From NCBI RefSeq assembly GCF_002285265.1, contig NZ_NSJB01000005.1, positions 62,001 to 126,000 on the forward strand: a stretch of DNA of 64,000 nucleotides, written 5' to 3'. Source of the DNA: Vandammella animalimorsus (GTDB lineage: Bacteria > Pseudomonadota > Gammaproteobacteria > Burkholderiales > Burkholderiaceae_C). The position numbers were made by a program, and so were the translations under genes. The notes under the pieces are model-generated. The model ran no database searches. It was not told the DNA's origin and saw only the letters and a list, made by a program, of their open reading frames with translations. Shown one piece after another: positions 8,694 through 18,311 of this stretch (positions within the stretch are counted from its first letter, which is position 1; the number at the start of each line of letters is the position of its first letter).

Positions 8694-10940
8694 ATGCCAG
8701 CCACCTCTACCGAGACCGCCTACGCCCCTGCCCCCAAGACACAGGCCCCCGCCGCCCAGCCGCCCCAGCCCAGAGCGCCGCTGCAGGCCACGCCGGTGCA
8801 CAAGGCGCCGGCGGCCACCAAGGAGGAGCTGGAGCTGGACTACCACGCGCTCAACGCCATGCTCAACCTGTTCGGGCCGAGGGGGGAAATTCAGCTCGAC
8901 AAAGACCGGCTGGCCGCGCGGCAGTACTTTTTGCAGCACGTGAACCAGAACACGGTGTTTTTCCACAACCTGAAGGAAAAGCTCGATTACCTGGTGGAGA
9001 AAGGCTATTACGAGGGCCAGGTGCTGGCGCAGTACGACTTTGCCTTTCTGCAAAAGCTCTGGGATGCGGCCTATGCGCACAAATTCCGCTTCCCAACCTT
9101 CCTGGGCGCCTTCAAGTACTACACCAGCTACACGCTGAAAACCTTTGACGGCAAGCGCTATCTGGAGCGCTACGAAGACCGCGTGTGCATGGTGGCGCTG
9201 ACGCTGGCGCGCGGCGACGAGGCCATGGCCATGGACTTGATGCACGAGATCATCAGCGGGCGCTTCCAGCCGGCCACGCCGACCTTTCTCAACTGCGGCA
9301 AGCAGCAGCGCGGCGAGCTGGTCTCGTGCTTTTTGCTGCGCATCGAGGACAACATGGAGTCCATCGGCCGCTCCATCAACTCGGCGCTGCAACTGTCCAA
9401 GCGCGGCGGCGGCGTGGCCTTTTGCCTGAGCAACATCCGCGAGGCGGGCGCGCCCATCAAGCACATCGAGAACCAGTCCTCGGGCGTGATCCCGATCATG
9501 AAGCTGCTCGAAGACGCCTTCTCCTACGCCAACCAACTGGGCGCGCGCCAGGGCGCGGGGGCGGTGTACCTCAACGCCCACCACCCCGACATCCTGCGCT
9601 TTCTGGACACCAAGCGCGAGAATGCCGACGAGAAAATCCGCATCAAGACCTTGTCGCTGGGCGTGGTCATCCCCGACATCACCTTCGAGCTGGCCAAGAA
9701 CAACGAGGACATGTATTTGTTCTCGCCCTACGACATCGAGCGCGTCTATGGCCAGCCCATGGCCGACATCTCCATCACCGAGAAATACCGCGAGATGGTG
9801 GACGACCCGCGCATCCGCAAGAAGAAGATCAACGCGCGCGAGTTCTTCCAGACCCTGGCCGAGATCCAGTTCGAATCGGGCTACCCCTACATCATGTTCG
9901 AGGACACGGTCAACCGCGCCAACCCCATCAAGGGGCGCATCAACATGAGCAACCTGTGCTCGGAGATCCTGCAGGTCAACGAGCCTTCGCACTACGTGGA
10001 CGATCTGGGCTACGAGAGCATCGGCAAGGACATCTCCTGCAATCTGGGCAGCCTGAACATCGCCAAGACCATGGACTCGCCCGACTTCGCCAAGACGGTG
10101 GAGATGGCCATCCGCGCGCTGACGGCCGTCTCCGACATGAGCGACATCCGCTGCGTGCCCTCCATCGCCAAGGGCAATGACGACTCGCACGCCATCGGCC
10201 TGGGGCAGATGAACCTGCACGGCTACCTGGCGCGCGAGAAAATCTTCTACGGCAGCGAAGAAGGCATCGACTTCACCGACATCTACTTCTACACCATCAC
10301 CTACCACGCGCTGCGCGCCTCCAACCAACTGGCCATCGAGACCGGCAAGACCTTCAAGGGCTTCAAGGACTCCAAATACGCCAGCGGCGAGTATTTCGAC
10401 AAATACATCTTCCAGAAGTGGGAGCCCAAGACCGCCCGCGTGCGCCAGCTGTTCGAGCAGGCCGGCATCGCCATCCCCACGCAGGAGGACTGGAAGGCCC
10501 TCAAGGCCAGCATCCAGCAGCACGGCATCTACAACCAGAACCTGCAGGCCATCCCGCCCACCGGCTCGATCTCCTACATCAACAACTCCACCAGCAGCAT
10601 CCACCCCATCGTCGCCAAGATCGAGATCCGCAAGGAAGGCAAGGTCGGCCGCGTGTACTACCCCGCACCCTATCTGGCGCAGGACAACCTGCAGTACTAC
10701 CAGGACGCCTACGAGATCGGCCCGGAGAAAATCATCGACACCTACGCCGCCGCCACGCGCCACGTGGACCAGGGCCTGTCGCTGACGCTGTTCTTCCGCG
10801 ACACCGCCACCACGCGCGACGTGAACAAGGCGCAGATCTACGCCTGGCGCAAGGGCATCAAGACCATTTACTACATCCGCCTGCGCCAGATGGCGCTGGA
10901 GGGCACGGAGGTCGAGGGCTGCGTCTCCTGCACGCTGTAA
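8694..10940 (+). CDS. nrdE: Class Ib ribonucleoside-diphosphate reductase, catalytic subunit
   Basis: This 748-residue NrdE reduces ribonucleoside diphosphates to deoxy forms. The redox Cys in [10 protein letters not shown] (about residue 212), the thiyl-radical segment SNLCSEI (about 422), the partner Cys in ISCNLGSLN and the C-terminal shuttle pair CVSC at 744-747 are all visible. As expected for class Ib, it lacks the N-terminal ATP-cone of NrdA. About 40 Ala/Pro-rich residues precede the conserved domain. The operon order nrdH-nrdI-nrdE is standard, but the usual next gene, nrdF, is missing; a strong terminator and the convergent ahpF follow instead. NrdF must be supplied from outside the window. 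Confidence 0.95.
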   Translation: MPATSTETAYAPAPKTQAPAAQPPQPRAPLQATPVHKAPAATKEELELDYHALNAMLNLFGPRGEIQLDKDRLAARQYFLQHVNQNTVFFHNLKEKLDYLVEKGYYEGQVLAQYDFAFLQKLWDAAYAHKFRFPTFLGAFKYYTSYTLKTFDGKRYLERYEDRVCMVALTLARGDEAMAMDLMHEIISGRFQPATPTFLNCGKQQRGELVSCFLLRIEDNMESIGRSINSALQLSKRGGGVAFCLSNIREAGAPIKHIENQSSGVIPIMKLLEDAFSYANQLGARQGAGAVYLNAHHPDILRFLDTKRENADEKIRIKTLSLGVVIPDITFELAKNNEDMYLFSPYDIERVYGQPMADISITEKYREMVDDPRIRKKKINAREFFQTLAEIQFESGYPYIMFEDTVNRANPIKGRINMSNLCSEILQVNEPSHYVDDLGYESIGKDISCNLGSLNIAKTMDSPDFAKTVEMAIRALTAVSDMSDIRCVPSIAKGNDDSHAIGLGQMNLHGYLAREKIFYGSEEGIDFTDIYFYTITYHALRASNQLAIETGKTFKGFKDSKYASGEYFDKYIFQKWEPKTARVRQLFEQAGIAIPTQEDWKALKASIQQHGIYNQNLQAIPPTGSISYINNSTSSIHPIVAKIEIRKEGKVGRVYYPAPYLAQDNLQYYQDAYEIGPEKIIDTYAAATRHVDQGLSLTLFFRDTATTRDVNKAQIYAWRKGIKTIYYIRLRQMALEGTEVEGCVSCTL

Positions 10941-10979
10941 GCGCCTGCTCCAAGAGCATTCGCTCTGACCATGCGAGAA

Positions 10980-11013
10980 AGCGCCAGCGGCATGTGCACC
11001 GCTGGCGCTTTTT
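10980..11013 (+). terminator. Intrinsic terminator of nrdHIE
   Basis: AGCGCCAGCGG (10980-10990) and CCGCTGGCGCT (10999-11009) form an 11-bp stem closed by an 8-base loop and followed by T5. It closes the nrd transcript 40 bases after nrdE. A short T-run on the other strand may also help end ahpF. Confidence 0.9.
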
Positions 11014-11056
11014 GCATGGCGCCACAGGCCCGCGCCGGGCCCGTGGCGCAGGCCGA

Positions 11057-12610
11057 TCACGAGCGGATCAGGTGGTCAAAAGCGCTCAATGCGGCCTTGG
11101 CGCCATCGCCAGCGGCAATGACGATTTGCTTGTAGGGCACGGTGGTGCAGTCGCCCGCGGCAAACACCCCGGGGATGCTGGTGCGGCCATGGGCATCGAC
11201 GACGATCTCGCCCATGGGCGAGAGCTCCAGCGTGCCCTTGAGCCAATCGGTATTGGGCAGCAGGCCGATCTGCACGAAGATGCCCTCCAGCGCCAGCGTG
11301 CTTTCGGCACCAGTCTCGCGATTTTTGTACACCAGGGCGTTGACCTTGCCGCCCTGGCCCTGCACCTGCGTGGTCTGGGCGTTGAGCAGCACGTCAACGT
11401 TGGGCAGCGAGCGCAGCTTCTTCTGCAGCACGTCGTCGGCGCGCAGCTGCGGGGCGAACTCCAGCAGGCTGACGTGCTCGACGATGCCGGCCAGGTCGAT
11501 GGCGGCCTCAACGCCAGAGTTGCCGCCGCCGATGACGGCAATGCGCTTGCCCTTGAACAGCGGGCCGTCGCAGTGCGGGCAGAAAGTCACGCCCTTGGTG
11601 CGGTACTCCTCCTCGCCGGGCACGCCCATGGCGCGCCAGCGCGCGCCGGTGGAGAGGATGACGGTCTTGGCCTGCAGGCGCGCGCCGCTTTCGAACTGCA
11701 CCTCGATCAATCCGCCCGGCGCGCTGGGCGGCACCAGCTTGCTGGCCGTTTGCAGGTTCATGATGTCCACGTCGTAGTCCTTGACGTGCGCCTCCAGCGC
11801 GGCGGCGAACTGCGGGCCTTCGGTCTTGCGCACGGAGATGTAGTTCTCGATGTCCATGGTGTCGAGCACCTGGCCGCCAAAGCGCTGGGCCGCAATGCCG
11901 GTGCGAATGCCCTTGCGCGCGGCATACACGCCGGCGGCCGCGCCAGCGGGGCCGCCGCCGACGATGAGCACGTCGAACGGCGCCTTGCCGCTGATCTCCT
12001 GCGCAGCCTTCTCGGCGGCGCTGTCGTCGATGCGCGCCACGATCTCGGCCAGCGCCATGCGCCCCTGGCCGAAGTGCTGGCCGTTGAGGAACACCGTGGG
12101 CACGCCCATGATTTGCTTGTCCTCGATCTCCTGCTGGTAGAGCGCCCCGTCGATGGCCGTGTGCGTGATGTTGGGGTTGAGCACGGCCATCAGGTTCAGC
12201 GCCTGGATCACGTCCGGGCAGTTGTGGCAGGTGATCGAGTAATAGGTCTCGAAGTGAAAGCGGCCGCTGATGTCGCGGATTTGCTGCTGCAACTGCTCGG
12301 GCTCTTTCGAGGGGTGGCCGCCCACTTGCAGCAACGCCAGCACCAGCGAAGTGAATTCATGCCCCAGCGGCACGCCAGCAAAGCGCAGGCCGCTGTCCAC
12401 GCCGGGGTTGGTGATCAGGAACGAGGGCGCGCGCGCATCGCTGCCATCGGTGCGCAGGCTGATCTTGTCGCTTTGCTCGGCGATCTGCTCCAGCAGCGCG
12501 CGCATGTCGCGCCCGCCCTGGCTGTCGTCGAGCGTGGCCACCAGCTCCACAGGCCGGGTCAGGCGCTCCAGATAGGCTTTCAACTGGGTTTTGAGTGCGT
12601 CGTCCAACAT
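11057..12610 (-). CDS. ahpF: Alkyl hydroperoxide reductase subunit F
   Basis: This 517-residue NADH-dependent flavoprotein disulfide reductase recharges AhpC. The N-terminal double thioredoxin-fold domain carries CHNC near residues 129-132. The FAD-binding [10 protein letters not shown] is near 217, the second redox pair CPHC near 345-348, the NAD(P)-binding GGGNSG near 360 and the closing FAD motif GVFAAGDC near 480. Length equals that of enterobacterial AhpF. It lies 137 bases downstream of ahpC on the same strand, with a hairpin terminator between, so it is probably reached by read-through or has its own promoter. Confidence 0.96.
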   Translation of the reverse strand: MLDDALKTQLKAYLERLTRPVELVATLDDSQGGRDMRALLEQIAEQSDKISLRTDGSDARAPSFLITNPGVDSGLRFAGVPLGHEFTSLVLALLQVGGHPSKEPEQLQQQIRDISGRFHFETYYSITCHNCPDVIQALNLMAVLNPNITHTAIDGALYQQEIEDKQIMGVPTVFLNGQHFGQGRMALAEIVARIDDSAAEKAAQEISGKAPFDVLIVGGGPAGAAAGVYAARKGIRTGIAAQRFGGQVLDTMDIENYISVRKTEGPQFAAALEAHVKDYDVDIMNLQTASKLVPPSAPGGLIEVQFESGARLQAKTVILSTGARWRAMGVPGEEEYRTKGVTFCPHCDGPLFKGKRIAVIGGGNSGVEAAIDLAGIVEHVSLLEFAPQLRADDVLQKKLRSLPNVDVLLNAQTTQVQGQGGKVNALVYKNRETGAESTLALEGIFVQIGLLPNTDWLKGTLELSPMGEIVVDAHGRTSIPGVFAAGDCTTVPYKQIVIAAGDGAKAALSAFDHLIRS

Positions 12611-12655
12611 GGTTCATGTCCTCCTGGTCAGCGGTTCTTGTATGAGAAATTAGGC

Positions 12656-12693
12656 AAAAAAAAGCCCGAGCACCCGCGCGAGGTCTCGGGGCT
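12656..12693 (-). terminator. Terminator between ahpC and ahpF
   Basis: Read on the minus strand, AGCCCCGAG pairs with CTCGGGCT across a GC-rich inner part and is followed by T8. Its place right after ahpC suggests that part of the ahpC transcript stops here, giving more AhpC than AhpF. Confidence 0.8.
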
Positions 12694-12747
12694 GGATGGC
12701 AACCGCGCCTGGCCGATGGGCCAGGGCTTGCGGCTCTCAGGATACGT

Positions 12748-13311
12748 TCAGATCTTGCCGACCAGATCCAGCGAAGGAGCCAGAGTCTTGTCGCCTTCCT
12801 TCCACTTGGCCGGGCAGACTTCGCCCGGGTGCGCGGCCACGTACTGGGCGGCCTTGATCTTGCGCAGCAGGTCTTCGGCGTCGCGGCCAATGCCCTCGGC
12901 GGTGATTTCCACCGCCTGGATCACGCCCTGCGGATCGACGATGAAGGTGGCGCGGTCGGCCAAGCCCTGGCCTTCGCGCAGCACGTCGAAGTTGTTGGCC
13001 AACTGGAAGGTCTGGTCGCCCACCATGTAGTACTTGATCTTGCCGATGGTGTCGGAGGTGTCGTGCCAGGCCTTGTGCGTGAAATGCGTGTCGGTCGAGA
13101 CGGAGAACACCTCAACGCCGAGCTTTTGCAGCTCTTCGTACTTGTCGGCCACGTCGCCCAGCTCGGTGGGGCAGACGAAGGTGAAATCAGCAGGGTAGAA
13201 GAAAAACACGGCCCACTTGCCCAGCACGTCCTTCTCGGTGATGTCGACGAACTGGCCGTTGCGGTAGGCGGTGGCCTTGAAAGGCTTGATGGGGGTGTTG
13301 ACCTTTGCCAT
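12748..13311 (-). CDS. ahpC: Alkyl hydroperoxide reductase subunit C (peroxiredoxin)
   Basis: This 187-residue typical 2-Cys peroxiredoxin reduces H2O2 and organic hydroperoxides. The peroxidatic Cys47 lies in FTFVCPTE and the resolving Cys166 in GEVCPAKW; the conserved Arg119 lies in LADRATF. Length is exactly that of AhpC proteins. The ATG at 13311 starts the conserved [16 protein letters not shown] sequence, so longer upstream openings of this frame are not coding. It is divergent from the YjfI gene across a 174-base AT-rich region where OxyR control would be expected. Confidence 0.97.
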   Translation of the reverse strand: MAKVNTPIKPFKATAYRNGQFVDITEKDVLGKWAVFFFYPADFTFVCPTELGDVADKYEELQKLGVEVFSVSTDTHFTHKAWHDTSDTIGKIKYYMVGDQTFQLANNFDVLREGQGLADRATFIVDPQGVIQAVEITAEGIGRDAEDLLRKIKAAQYVAAHPGEVCPAKWKEGDKTLAPSLDLVGKI

Positions 13312-13485
13312 GGAAATACCTCTTACGTTTGCAGGGGAACAATGATGGGCCGCAGTGTACGGCCTGCAAGGCAATAGATCAAATTGAGTAAATTCATTTA
13401 TAGGATAGAAAAAATAAATCAAACACCCTCCCAATACGGCGCAAACTCGATTGACGTCACATGTAAATTCAATAAAATCCATCAC
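13312..13485. promoter_or_regulatory. AT-rich divergent promoter region, ahpC / yjfI-like
   Basis: This is the most AT-rich spot for several kilobases, and it serves two divergent genes. GTAAATTCA occurs twice (about 13396 and 13463), followed each time by an A/T-rich block (tttataggat and ataaaatcc). An imperfect CAAT-N7-ATTG unit sits at about 13372-13386. An OxyR site (ATAG-N7-CTAT pattern) is plausible for ahpC but only partly matched, so I do not claim it. Confidence 0.4.
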
Positions 13486-14118
13486 ATGGAAAGAAAGTCG
13501 TCGGCCTACTACCAGCGCTTGCACCGCCAGCGCCTGCGCGAGAAGGGCCTGGTCAAGAAGGAGCTGTGGGTTCTGCCCGAATACGCGCAAGACCTGCTGG
13601 CATTGGAAAAACAGATGCGCCAGCCACGCGGCGCGCAGACATTCATCAAGGAGGGCATCATGAACACGGCAACACCCTGGACCATCCATGCCTTGCACCA
13701 GGCGCTGCTGGACAGCGACTGGGCCCGCAGCGGCAACGCGGCGCTGGAGCTGCTCGAAGGCGCAGAGGCCAGCATGCTGATCACCATGCACGACTACGGC
13801 CAGCTGCCGCTGTTCCTGGCCGTTGCCGGCGGGCAGATCGTGATCGAGGCCTACCTGTGGCCGGTCGAGCAGATCGCCGATCGCGCCGCCTTCAACGAGC
13901 AGGTGCTGCGCGCGCAAAAGGTGTTCCCGCTGGCCACGGTGGCCATCGAGCGCTTTGCCGACGGCCAGGATGGCTACATCGTCTTCGGCGCGCTCAGCGC
14001 CGCCGCCTCGCTGGCCAACGTGCTGTACGAAATCGAGACCCTGGCCGACAACGTCATCCAGATGACCGAGGCCTTCGAGCCGCTGCTGCGCCCGGCCGCG
14101 CAGCAGGCGGCGGGTTGA
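13486..14118 (+). CDS. YjfI-like DUF2170 family protein
   Basis: This 210-residue protein belongs to the YjfI/DUF2170 family. The DUF2170 domain begins at about residue 63 ([16 protein letters not shown]) and runs to the end; it includes [13 protein letters not shown] and the [11 protein letters not shown] helix. The N-terminal 55 residues are basic and helical ([19 protein letters not shown]), a DNA-binding-like extension that shorter family members lack. I chose the ATG at 13486 because it starts this charged segment; the frame is open upstream to 13384. It is followed at 61 bases by a PspA-family gene, the same pairing as E. coli yjfI-yjfJ. A role in envelope-stress regulation or PspA control is inferred. 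Confidence 0.8.
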   Translation: MERKSSAYYQRLHRQRLREKGLVKKELWVLPEYAQDLLALEKQMRQPRGAQTFIKEGIMNTATPWTIHALHQALLDSDWARSGNAALELLEGAEASMLITMHDYGQLPLFLAVAGGQIVIEAYLWPVEQIADRAAFNEQVLRAQKVFPLATVAIERFADGQDGYIVFGALSAAASLANVLYEIETLADNVIQMTEAFEPLLRPAAQQAAG

Positions 14119-14179
14119 TGGCCTTTTTGAACAGGTTCTTAACAACCGCCTTTTCACACTGAGCAAGGAGGAGACCGCC

Positions 14180-14908
14180 ATGTCGGTATGGAACAAACTC
14201 ATCACGGCGCTGCGCGGCGGCGCCCATGAAGCCGGCCAGGCCCTGGTCGATGGCCAGGCGCTGCGCATTCTGGATCAGGAGATCCGCGACGCCGATGCCG
14301 ATCTGCGCAAGAGCAAGGAGGCGCTGGCCGAAATCATCGCCAAGGAAAAGCTCGCGCGCGGCAAGCTGGAGCAAAGCGCCAAGAAGATCGCCGAATACGA
14401 GGGCTATGCCGTCAAGGCGCTCGATGGCAGCGACGAGGCCCTGGCCCTGGAGGTGGCGGGCAAGATCGCCTCGCTGGAGACCGTGCGCGACGAGGAGCGG
14501 GCCCAGGCCGAGCAGTTCGCCCACAGCGCAGGCCAGCTGCGCCAGGCCATCGCCCAGGCCGAGGCGCACATCCGACGCCTGAAGCAACAGGCCGACACCG
14601 TCAAGGCCACGGAAAACGTGCAGCGCGCCCAGGCCACCGTGGCCGAGCGCTACAGCGGCGGGCAGTCGCGCGTGCAAACGGCGCTGGACTCGCTGGAGCG
14701 CATCAAACAAAAACAGGCCGAGCGCGGCGCGCGGCTGCAGGCAGCCGCAGAGCTGGCCCAGGAAAACGCCGAAGACGCCCTGGATGCCCGCCTGCGCCAG
14801 GCCGGCATCAGCCCCGACGCGCACAGCGCCAGCGCGGTGCTGGCGCGGCTCAAGGCCCAGCGCAGCGGGCAGCCCGCAGCCAGCCCTGCCAGCAGCCAAA
14901 ACGATTGA
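14180..14908 (+). CDS. PspA/IM30 family protein (YjfJ-like)
   Basis: The 242-residue protein is almost wholly alpha-helical coiled coil, from about residue 20 to 205, with the family start [19 protein letters not shown]. PspA/IM30 proteins assemble into ESCRT-III-like rings and rods that bind and stabilise stressed inner membrane. The amphipathic first helix and the [20 protein letters not shown] segment fit YjfJ rather than the classical PspA of the pspABC operon. The C-terminal 30 residues are Ala/Ser/Gln-rich. The ribosome site aaggaggag is strong. It is flanked by YjfI-like and YqiJ-like genes, so it probably forms one membrane-maintenance unit with the flotillin. Confidence 0.88.
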   Translation: MSVWNKLITALRGGAHEAGQALVDGQALRILDQEIRDADADLRKSKEALAEIIAKEKLARGKLEQSAKKIAEYEGYAVKALDGSDEALALEVAGKIASLETVRDEERAQAEQFAHSAGQLRQAIAQAEAHIRRLKQQADTVKATENVQRAQATVAERYSGGQSRVQTALDSLERIKQKQAERGARLQAAAELAQENAEDALDARLRQAGISPDAHSASAVLARLKAQRSGQPAASPASSQND

Positions 14909-15045
14909 GCCAGGCCACTGCCGGGGGTCTTGCCCCCCGGCCCCGCGAGCCCAAAGCGCGCGAGAATGCCTGCCCTGCGTCCGCGCCAACGGCATAGCCG
15001 CGCGGTGCGCCCGCCACCCACAAAAGCCCCGCTCAAGAGGTTCGC

Positions 15046-15696
15046 ATGCACAGCTTTTTGCAGATCGTCACCAGCTTCCCCACCGTGGTCTTCAGCATCC
15101 TGCTGGCCGTGGTCGTGCTGTATTGGCTGGTCGTGGCCCTGGGCCTGCTGGAGACCGAGGTGCTCGACAGCCTGTTTTTTGACGCCGACGGGCTGGACGG
15201 CGCCGATGCCGGCGCGCTGGCGGGCCTGCTCTCGCGCCTGGGGCTGGGCGGGGTGCCGCTGACCGTCATCCTCAGCCTCATCGTGCTCTTTGGCTGGCTG
15301 GCGAGCTACTTTTCCGTGCTGATTGCGCTGCCGCTGCTGGGCCATCCGGCCGTGCATTTCGCGCTGGGCGCAGCGGTGTTTGCCGGCGCGGGCCTGGTTG
15401 CCATCGTGCTGACCAGCCTGGCGCTCAAGCCCGTGCGCGCGCTGCTGCGCAAAGTGCCGCAGGAAGAGCCCAAAACCGTGCTGGGCCGCGTGGGCGTGGT
15501 GCGCAGCGCCAGCGTCAACGCCCAGAGCGGCTATGCCGCCGTGGACGACGGCGGCGCGGGCCTGGTGCTGCAAATCCGCACCCACGGCGATGAGCTGCCG
15601 CGCGGCAGCCGCGTGGTACTGATCGAGCCGCTGCCCGAGCAGCGCGCCTGGCGCGTCGTTTCCGAAGAAGAATTCCACACCGGCGCGCCGCAATAA
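15046..15696 (+). CDS. YqiJ-like OB-fold membrane protein (NfeD-related)
   Basis: This 216-residue protein has three membrane segments (about residues 8-32, 65-90 and 98-125). A cytosolic OB-fold of about 65 residues follows, beginning TVLGRVGVVRSASVN and ending in the typical RVVLIEPLPEQRAWRVV strand pair. The layout matches E. coli YqiJ, the NfeD-type partner always found with the flotillin YqiK. It lies 51 bases before the flotillin gene, and the two products probably interact in the membrane. I see no catalytic serine protease domain of the long NfeD type. Confidence 0.85.
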   Translation: MHSFLQIVTSFPTVVFSILLAVVVLYWLVVALGLLETEVLDSLFFDADGLDGADAGALAGLLSRLGLGGVPLTVILSLIVLFGWLASYFSVLIALPLLGHPAVHFALGAAVFAGAGLVAIVLTSLALKPVRALLRKVPQEEPKTVLGRVGVVRSASVNAQSGYAAVDDGGAGLVLQIRTHGDELPRGSRVVLIEPLPEQRAWRVVSEEEFHTGAPQ

Positions 15697-15747
15697 CCCG
15701 CCCTGCGCCGCCCCCCTTTCCTTTCACACACCCTTGGGAGAACACCG

Positions 15748-17775
15748 ATGAACTTGGCCTGGATCATGCCCCTGCTGCTGGGCATTGGCGTCGTCGTCGT
15801 CATCGTCGTCGCCTTGCTGGCGATGTTCAAAGCCTTCTACGTCAAAGTGCCGCAAGGCACGGCGCTCATCATCAACGACATGAGCTCCACGCCCAAGGTC
15901 AAGTTCACCGGCGGCCTGGTCTATCCGGTGATCCACAAAAAGGAGTTCATGAAGATCTCCCTCATCACGCTGGAGGTGGACCGCCGCGGCAAGGAAGGGC
16001 TGATCTGCAAGGACAACATGCGCGCCGACATCACCGTGGCCTTTTACCTGCGCGTCAATGAAACGCCCGAGGACGTGCTCAAGGTCGCCAAGTCCATCGG
16101 CGTCGATCGCGCCTCGGACAAGGCCGCCGTCAACGAGCTGTTCAACGCCAAGTTCTCCGAGGCCCTCAAGACCGTGGGCAAGCAAATCGAGTTCGTCAAA
16201 CTGTTCGAGAACCGCCAGGAATTTCGCGACCGCATCGTGCAAGTCATCGGCGAAGACCTCAACGGCTACGCGCTCGAAGACGTGGCCATCGACTACCTGG
16301 AGCAAACCCCCAAGGCCGCGCTGGACCCCAACAACATCCTGGACGCCGAAGGCATCCGCAAAATCACCGAGCTGACCGCGGCGCAAAACGTGGTGACCAA
16401 CGAACTCGAGCGCAACGAGGAAATGGCCATCACCAAGAAGAACGTCGAAACCAAGGAGGCCCTGCTGGCGCTGGAGCGCCAACAGGCCGACGCCGAGGCG
16501 CGCCAAAAGCGCGAAATCGCCACCATCCAGGCGCGCGAGGAGGCCGAAACCCGCAAGGTGCAGGAAGAAGAGCGCCTCAAGGCCGAGCAGGCCCGCATCG
16601 CCACGCAGGAGCAGGTGGACATCCGCGAGGAAAACCGCCTGCGCGAAGTGGAAGTGGCCCAGCAAAACCGCCAGCGGGCCGTGGTCATCGAGGCGGAAAA
16701 AGTCACCCGCGCGCGCGATCTGGAAATCGTCTCGCGCGAGCGCGAAGTCGAGCTGCAACGCATCGAGAAGGAAAAAGCCCTGGAAGTGGAAAAAACCCAC
16801 ATCGCCAACGTCGTGCGCGAGCGCGTGGCGGTGGAGAAAACCGTCGCCCAGGAAGAAGAGCGCATCAAGGAAGTGCGCCAGGTCTCCGAGGCCGACCGCC
16901 TCAAGCAAGTGGCCGTGCTGCAAGCCCAGGCCGAAGCCGAAGAGGCCCTGGTCAAACAGGTGAAAAAGGCCGAGGCCGACGAAGCCGCCTCACGCCACAA
17001 GGCGGTGGAAATCACCGTCGTCGCCCAGGCCGAGCTGGAAGCGGCCACCCAGCAGGCCGAGGCCAAGAAGCGCCTGGCCGAAGGCGTGCAGGCCGAGCGC
17101 GCCGCCCCCGGCCTGGCCGATGCCCGCGTGCGCGAAGTGGCCGCCGCCGCGCTGGAAAAAGAAGGCCTGGCGCAGGCCAAAGTCACCGCCGAGCAGCTCA
17201 TGGCCGAGGCCAAGGGCCTGGAGGAAAAAGGCCTGGCCGAGGCGCGCGTGATCGACGCCAGGGCCGATGCCGTCGAAAAGCAAGGCCTGGCCGAAGCCAA
17301 GGTGGAAGCCGAAAAGCTCATTGCCATCGCCAAGGGCGAGCAGGAGCAAGGCCTGGCGCGCGCCAAGGTCACCAGCGAAGTGGGCAATGCCGAAGCCGCC
17401 GTGCTGCTGGAAAAACTCATGGCCGAAGCCCGTGGCCTGGCCGAGAAATTCGCCACCCTGGGCCAGTTGGGCGACACCGCCCGCGCGCACGAGGAATTTC
17501 GCATGCAGCTGGAAAAGAGCTTCGAGCAAGCCATTGCCGGCATCGAGGCCAGCAAGCACATCGCGCGCGAGCAGGCCGAGGTGCTGTCCTCGGCGCTGTC
17601 CAAGGCCAACATCGACATCGTCGGCGGCGAAGGCGCGTTCTTCGACAAATTCGCCAGCGGCCTGTCCATGGGCAAATTCCTCGAAGGCGCGGCGGGCAAA
17701 AGCCCCATCATCCACGACTTGCTGCAGAAATTCACCGGCGGCAGCAATAAAAATAATGCGACGCCCGAAGAGTAA
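15748..17775 (+). CDS. Flotillin family protein (YqiK-like)
   Basis: This 675-residue SPFH-domain scaffold protein has an N-terminal membrane segment at about residues 6-28 and an SPFH/band-7 domain to about 190 (starting AFYVKVPQGTALII). A very long Glu/Arg/Lys-rich coiled coil runs from about 220 to 440. A flotillin repeat zone then contains four GLA(Q/E/R)A(K/R)V-type units at about 472-545. The tail is Gly/Asn-rich. Flotillins oligomerise into membrane microdomain platforms. The ribosome site (ttgggagaa) is good. With the preceding YqiJ-like and PspA-like genes it makes up the conserved core of this island. Confidence 0.92.
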   Translation: MNLAWIMPLLLGIGVVVVIVVALLAMFKAFYVKVPQGTALIINDMSSTPKVKFTGGLVYPVIHKKEFMKISLITLEVDRRGKEGLICKDNMRADITVAFYLRVNETPEDVLKVAKSIGVDRASDKAAVNELFNAKFSEALKTVGKQIEFVKLFENRQEFRDRIVQVIGEDLNGYALEDVAIDYLEQTPKAALDPNNILDAEGIRKITELTAAQNVVTNELERNEEMAITKKNVETKEALLALERQQADAEARQKREIATIQAREEAETRKVQEEERLKAEQARIATQEQVDIREENRLREVEVAQQNRQRAVVIEAEKVTRARDLEIVSREREVELQRIEKEKALEVEKTHIANVVRERVAVEKTVAQEEERIKEVRQVSEADRLKQVAVLQAQAEAEEALVKQVKKAEADEAASRHKAVEITVVAQAELEAATQQAEAKKRLAEGVQAERAAPGLADARVREVAAAALEKEGLAQAKVTAEQLMAEAKGLEEKGLAEARVIDARADAVEKQGLAEAKVEAEKLIAIAKGEQEQGLARAKVTSEVGNAEAAVLLEKLMAEARGLAEKFATLGQLGDTARAHEEFRMQLEKSFEQAIAGIEASKHIAREQAEVLSSALSKANIDIVGGEGAFFDKFASGLSMGKFLEGAAGKSPIIHDLLQKFTGGSNKNNATPEE

Positions 17776-17810
17776 AATGAAATCCGATTTCTTATATCAA
17801 GGATAAAATC

Positions 17811-18311
17811 ATGACAACAAAACCAAGCGGCAAATTATCGAAAATAGTACGCATTCTTGGAATTTTTTTCAAAACCGAAGATACTGTTCGATGGGCGATA
17901 TATGCTTTTCTTTCCATAATTTTTTACCAATTCGGAAATTTAAAGGAATTTATACAGACCGCCCGTCCAGGGATAGACACCGTAATATATATAGCCATTT
18001 TTTCTATTGTCGGCGCCTTAGCTATCTCACAGATAGAGAAATATTTAGGCAAAGACCATAAAGTATCCAGTGCGATTCTGGATGATGCCTCGGGCATCGC
18101 AAATATATTAATTGGAAATTATATTGGATTATTTGCAATAGCAATGTTTTCGAACACCGCCATCATTCTCGATACTTTGATCTTAGTTTCTATCTCTTTC
18201 ATGATTTTTGCTATTCTGAAGGTTTGCAAAATTATTTTCTTTAATTGCTGCAATAGGAGTAGCCCGCCGCCCACGCCATGCCCCCGCACACACCCAGCCA
18301 AAAAGCGGTGA
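17811..18311 (+). CDS. Small low-GC inner-membrane protein, unknown
   Basis: I do not recognise this 166-residue protein. It has four hydrophobic segments (about residues 28-42, 58-78, 100-120 and 124-146), separated by short charged loops, and no enzymatic motif. The gene is strikingly AT-rich (codons such as ATA, TTA and AAA dominate), unlike both neighbours. The last 20 residues (Pro/Arg/Cys-rich) come from flanking GC-rich DNA, as if the original 3' end had been replaced. A good ribosome site (caagga) precedes the ATG. Its stop overlaps the start of the next gene. It looks like a recently inserted passenger in the flotillin operon. Confidence 0.65.
   Translation: MTTKPSGKLSKIVRILGIFFKTEDTVRWAIYAFLSIIFYQFGNLKEFIQTARPGIDTVIYIAIFSIVGALAISQIEKYLGKDHKVSSAILDDASGIANILIGNYIGLFAIAMFSNTAIILDTLILVSISFMIFAILKVCKIIFFNCCNRSSPPPTPCPRTHPAKKR

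Noticed and set aside
8433-11060. 875-codon minus-strand open frame opposite nrdE
   Set aside because: The plus strand encodes a clear NrdE with all catalytic residues; the antisense product has no recognisable motif and biased composition.
10418-13030. 870-codon plus-strand frame spanning the end of nrdE and antisense to ahpF
   Set aside because: It crosses the nrdE terminator and two real genes; the translation is compositionally biased and without domains.
13372-13400. OxyR operator upstream of ahpC
   Set aside because: Only one or two of the four ATAG/CTAT quarter sites can be matched at the right spacing, so the call would rest on expectation and not sequence.
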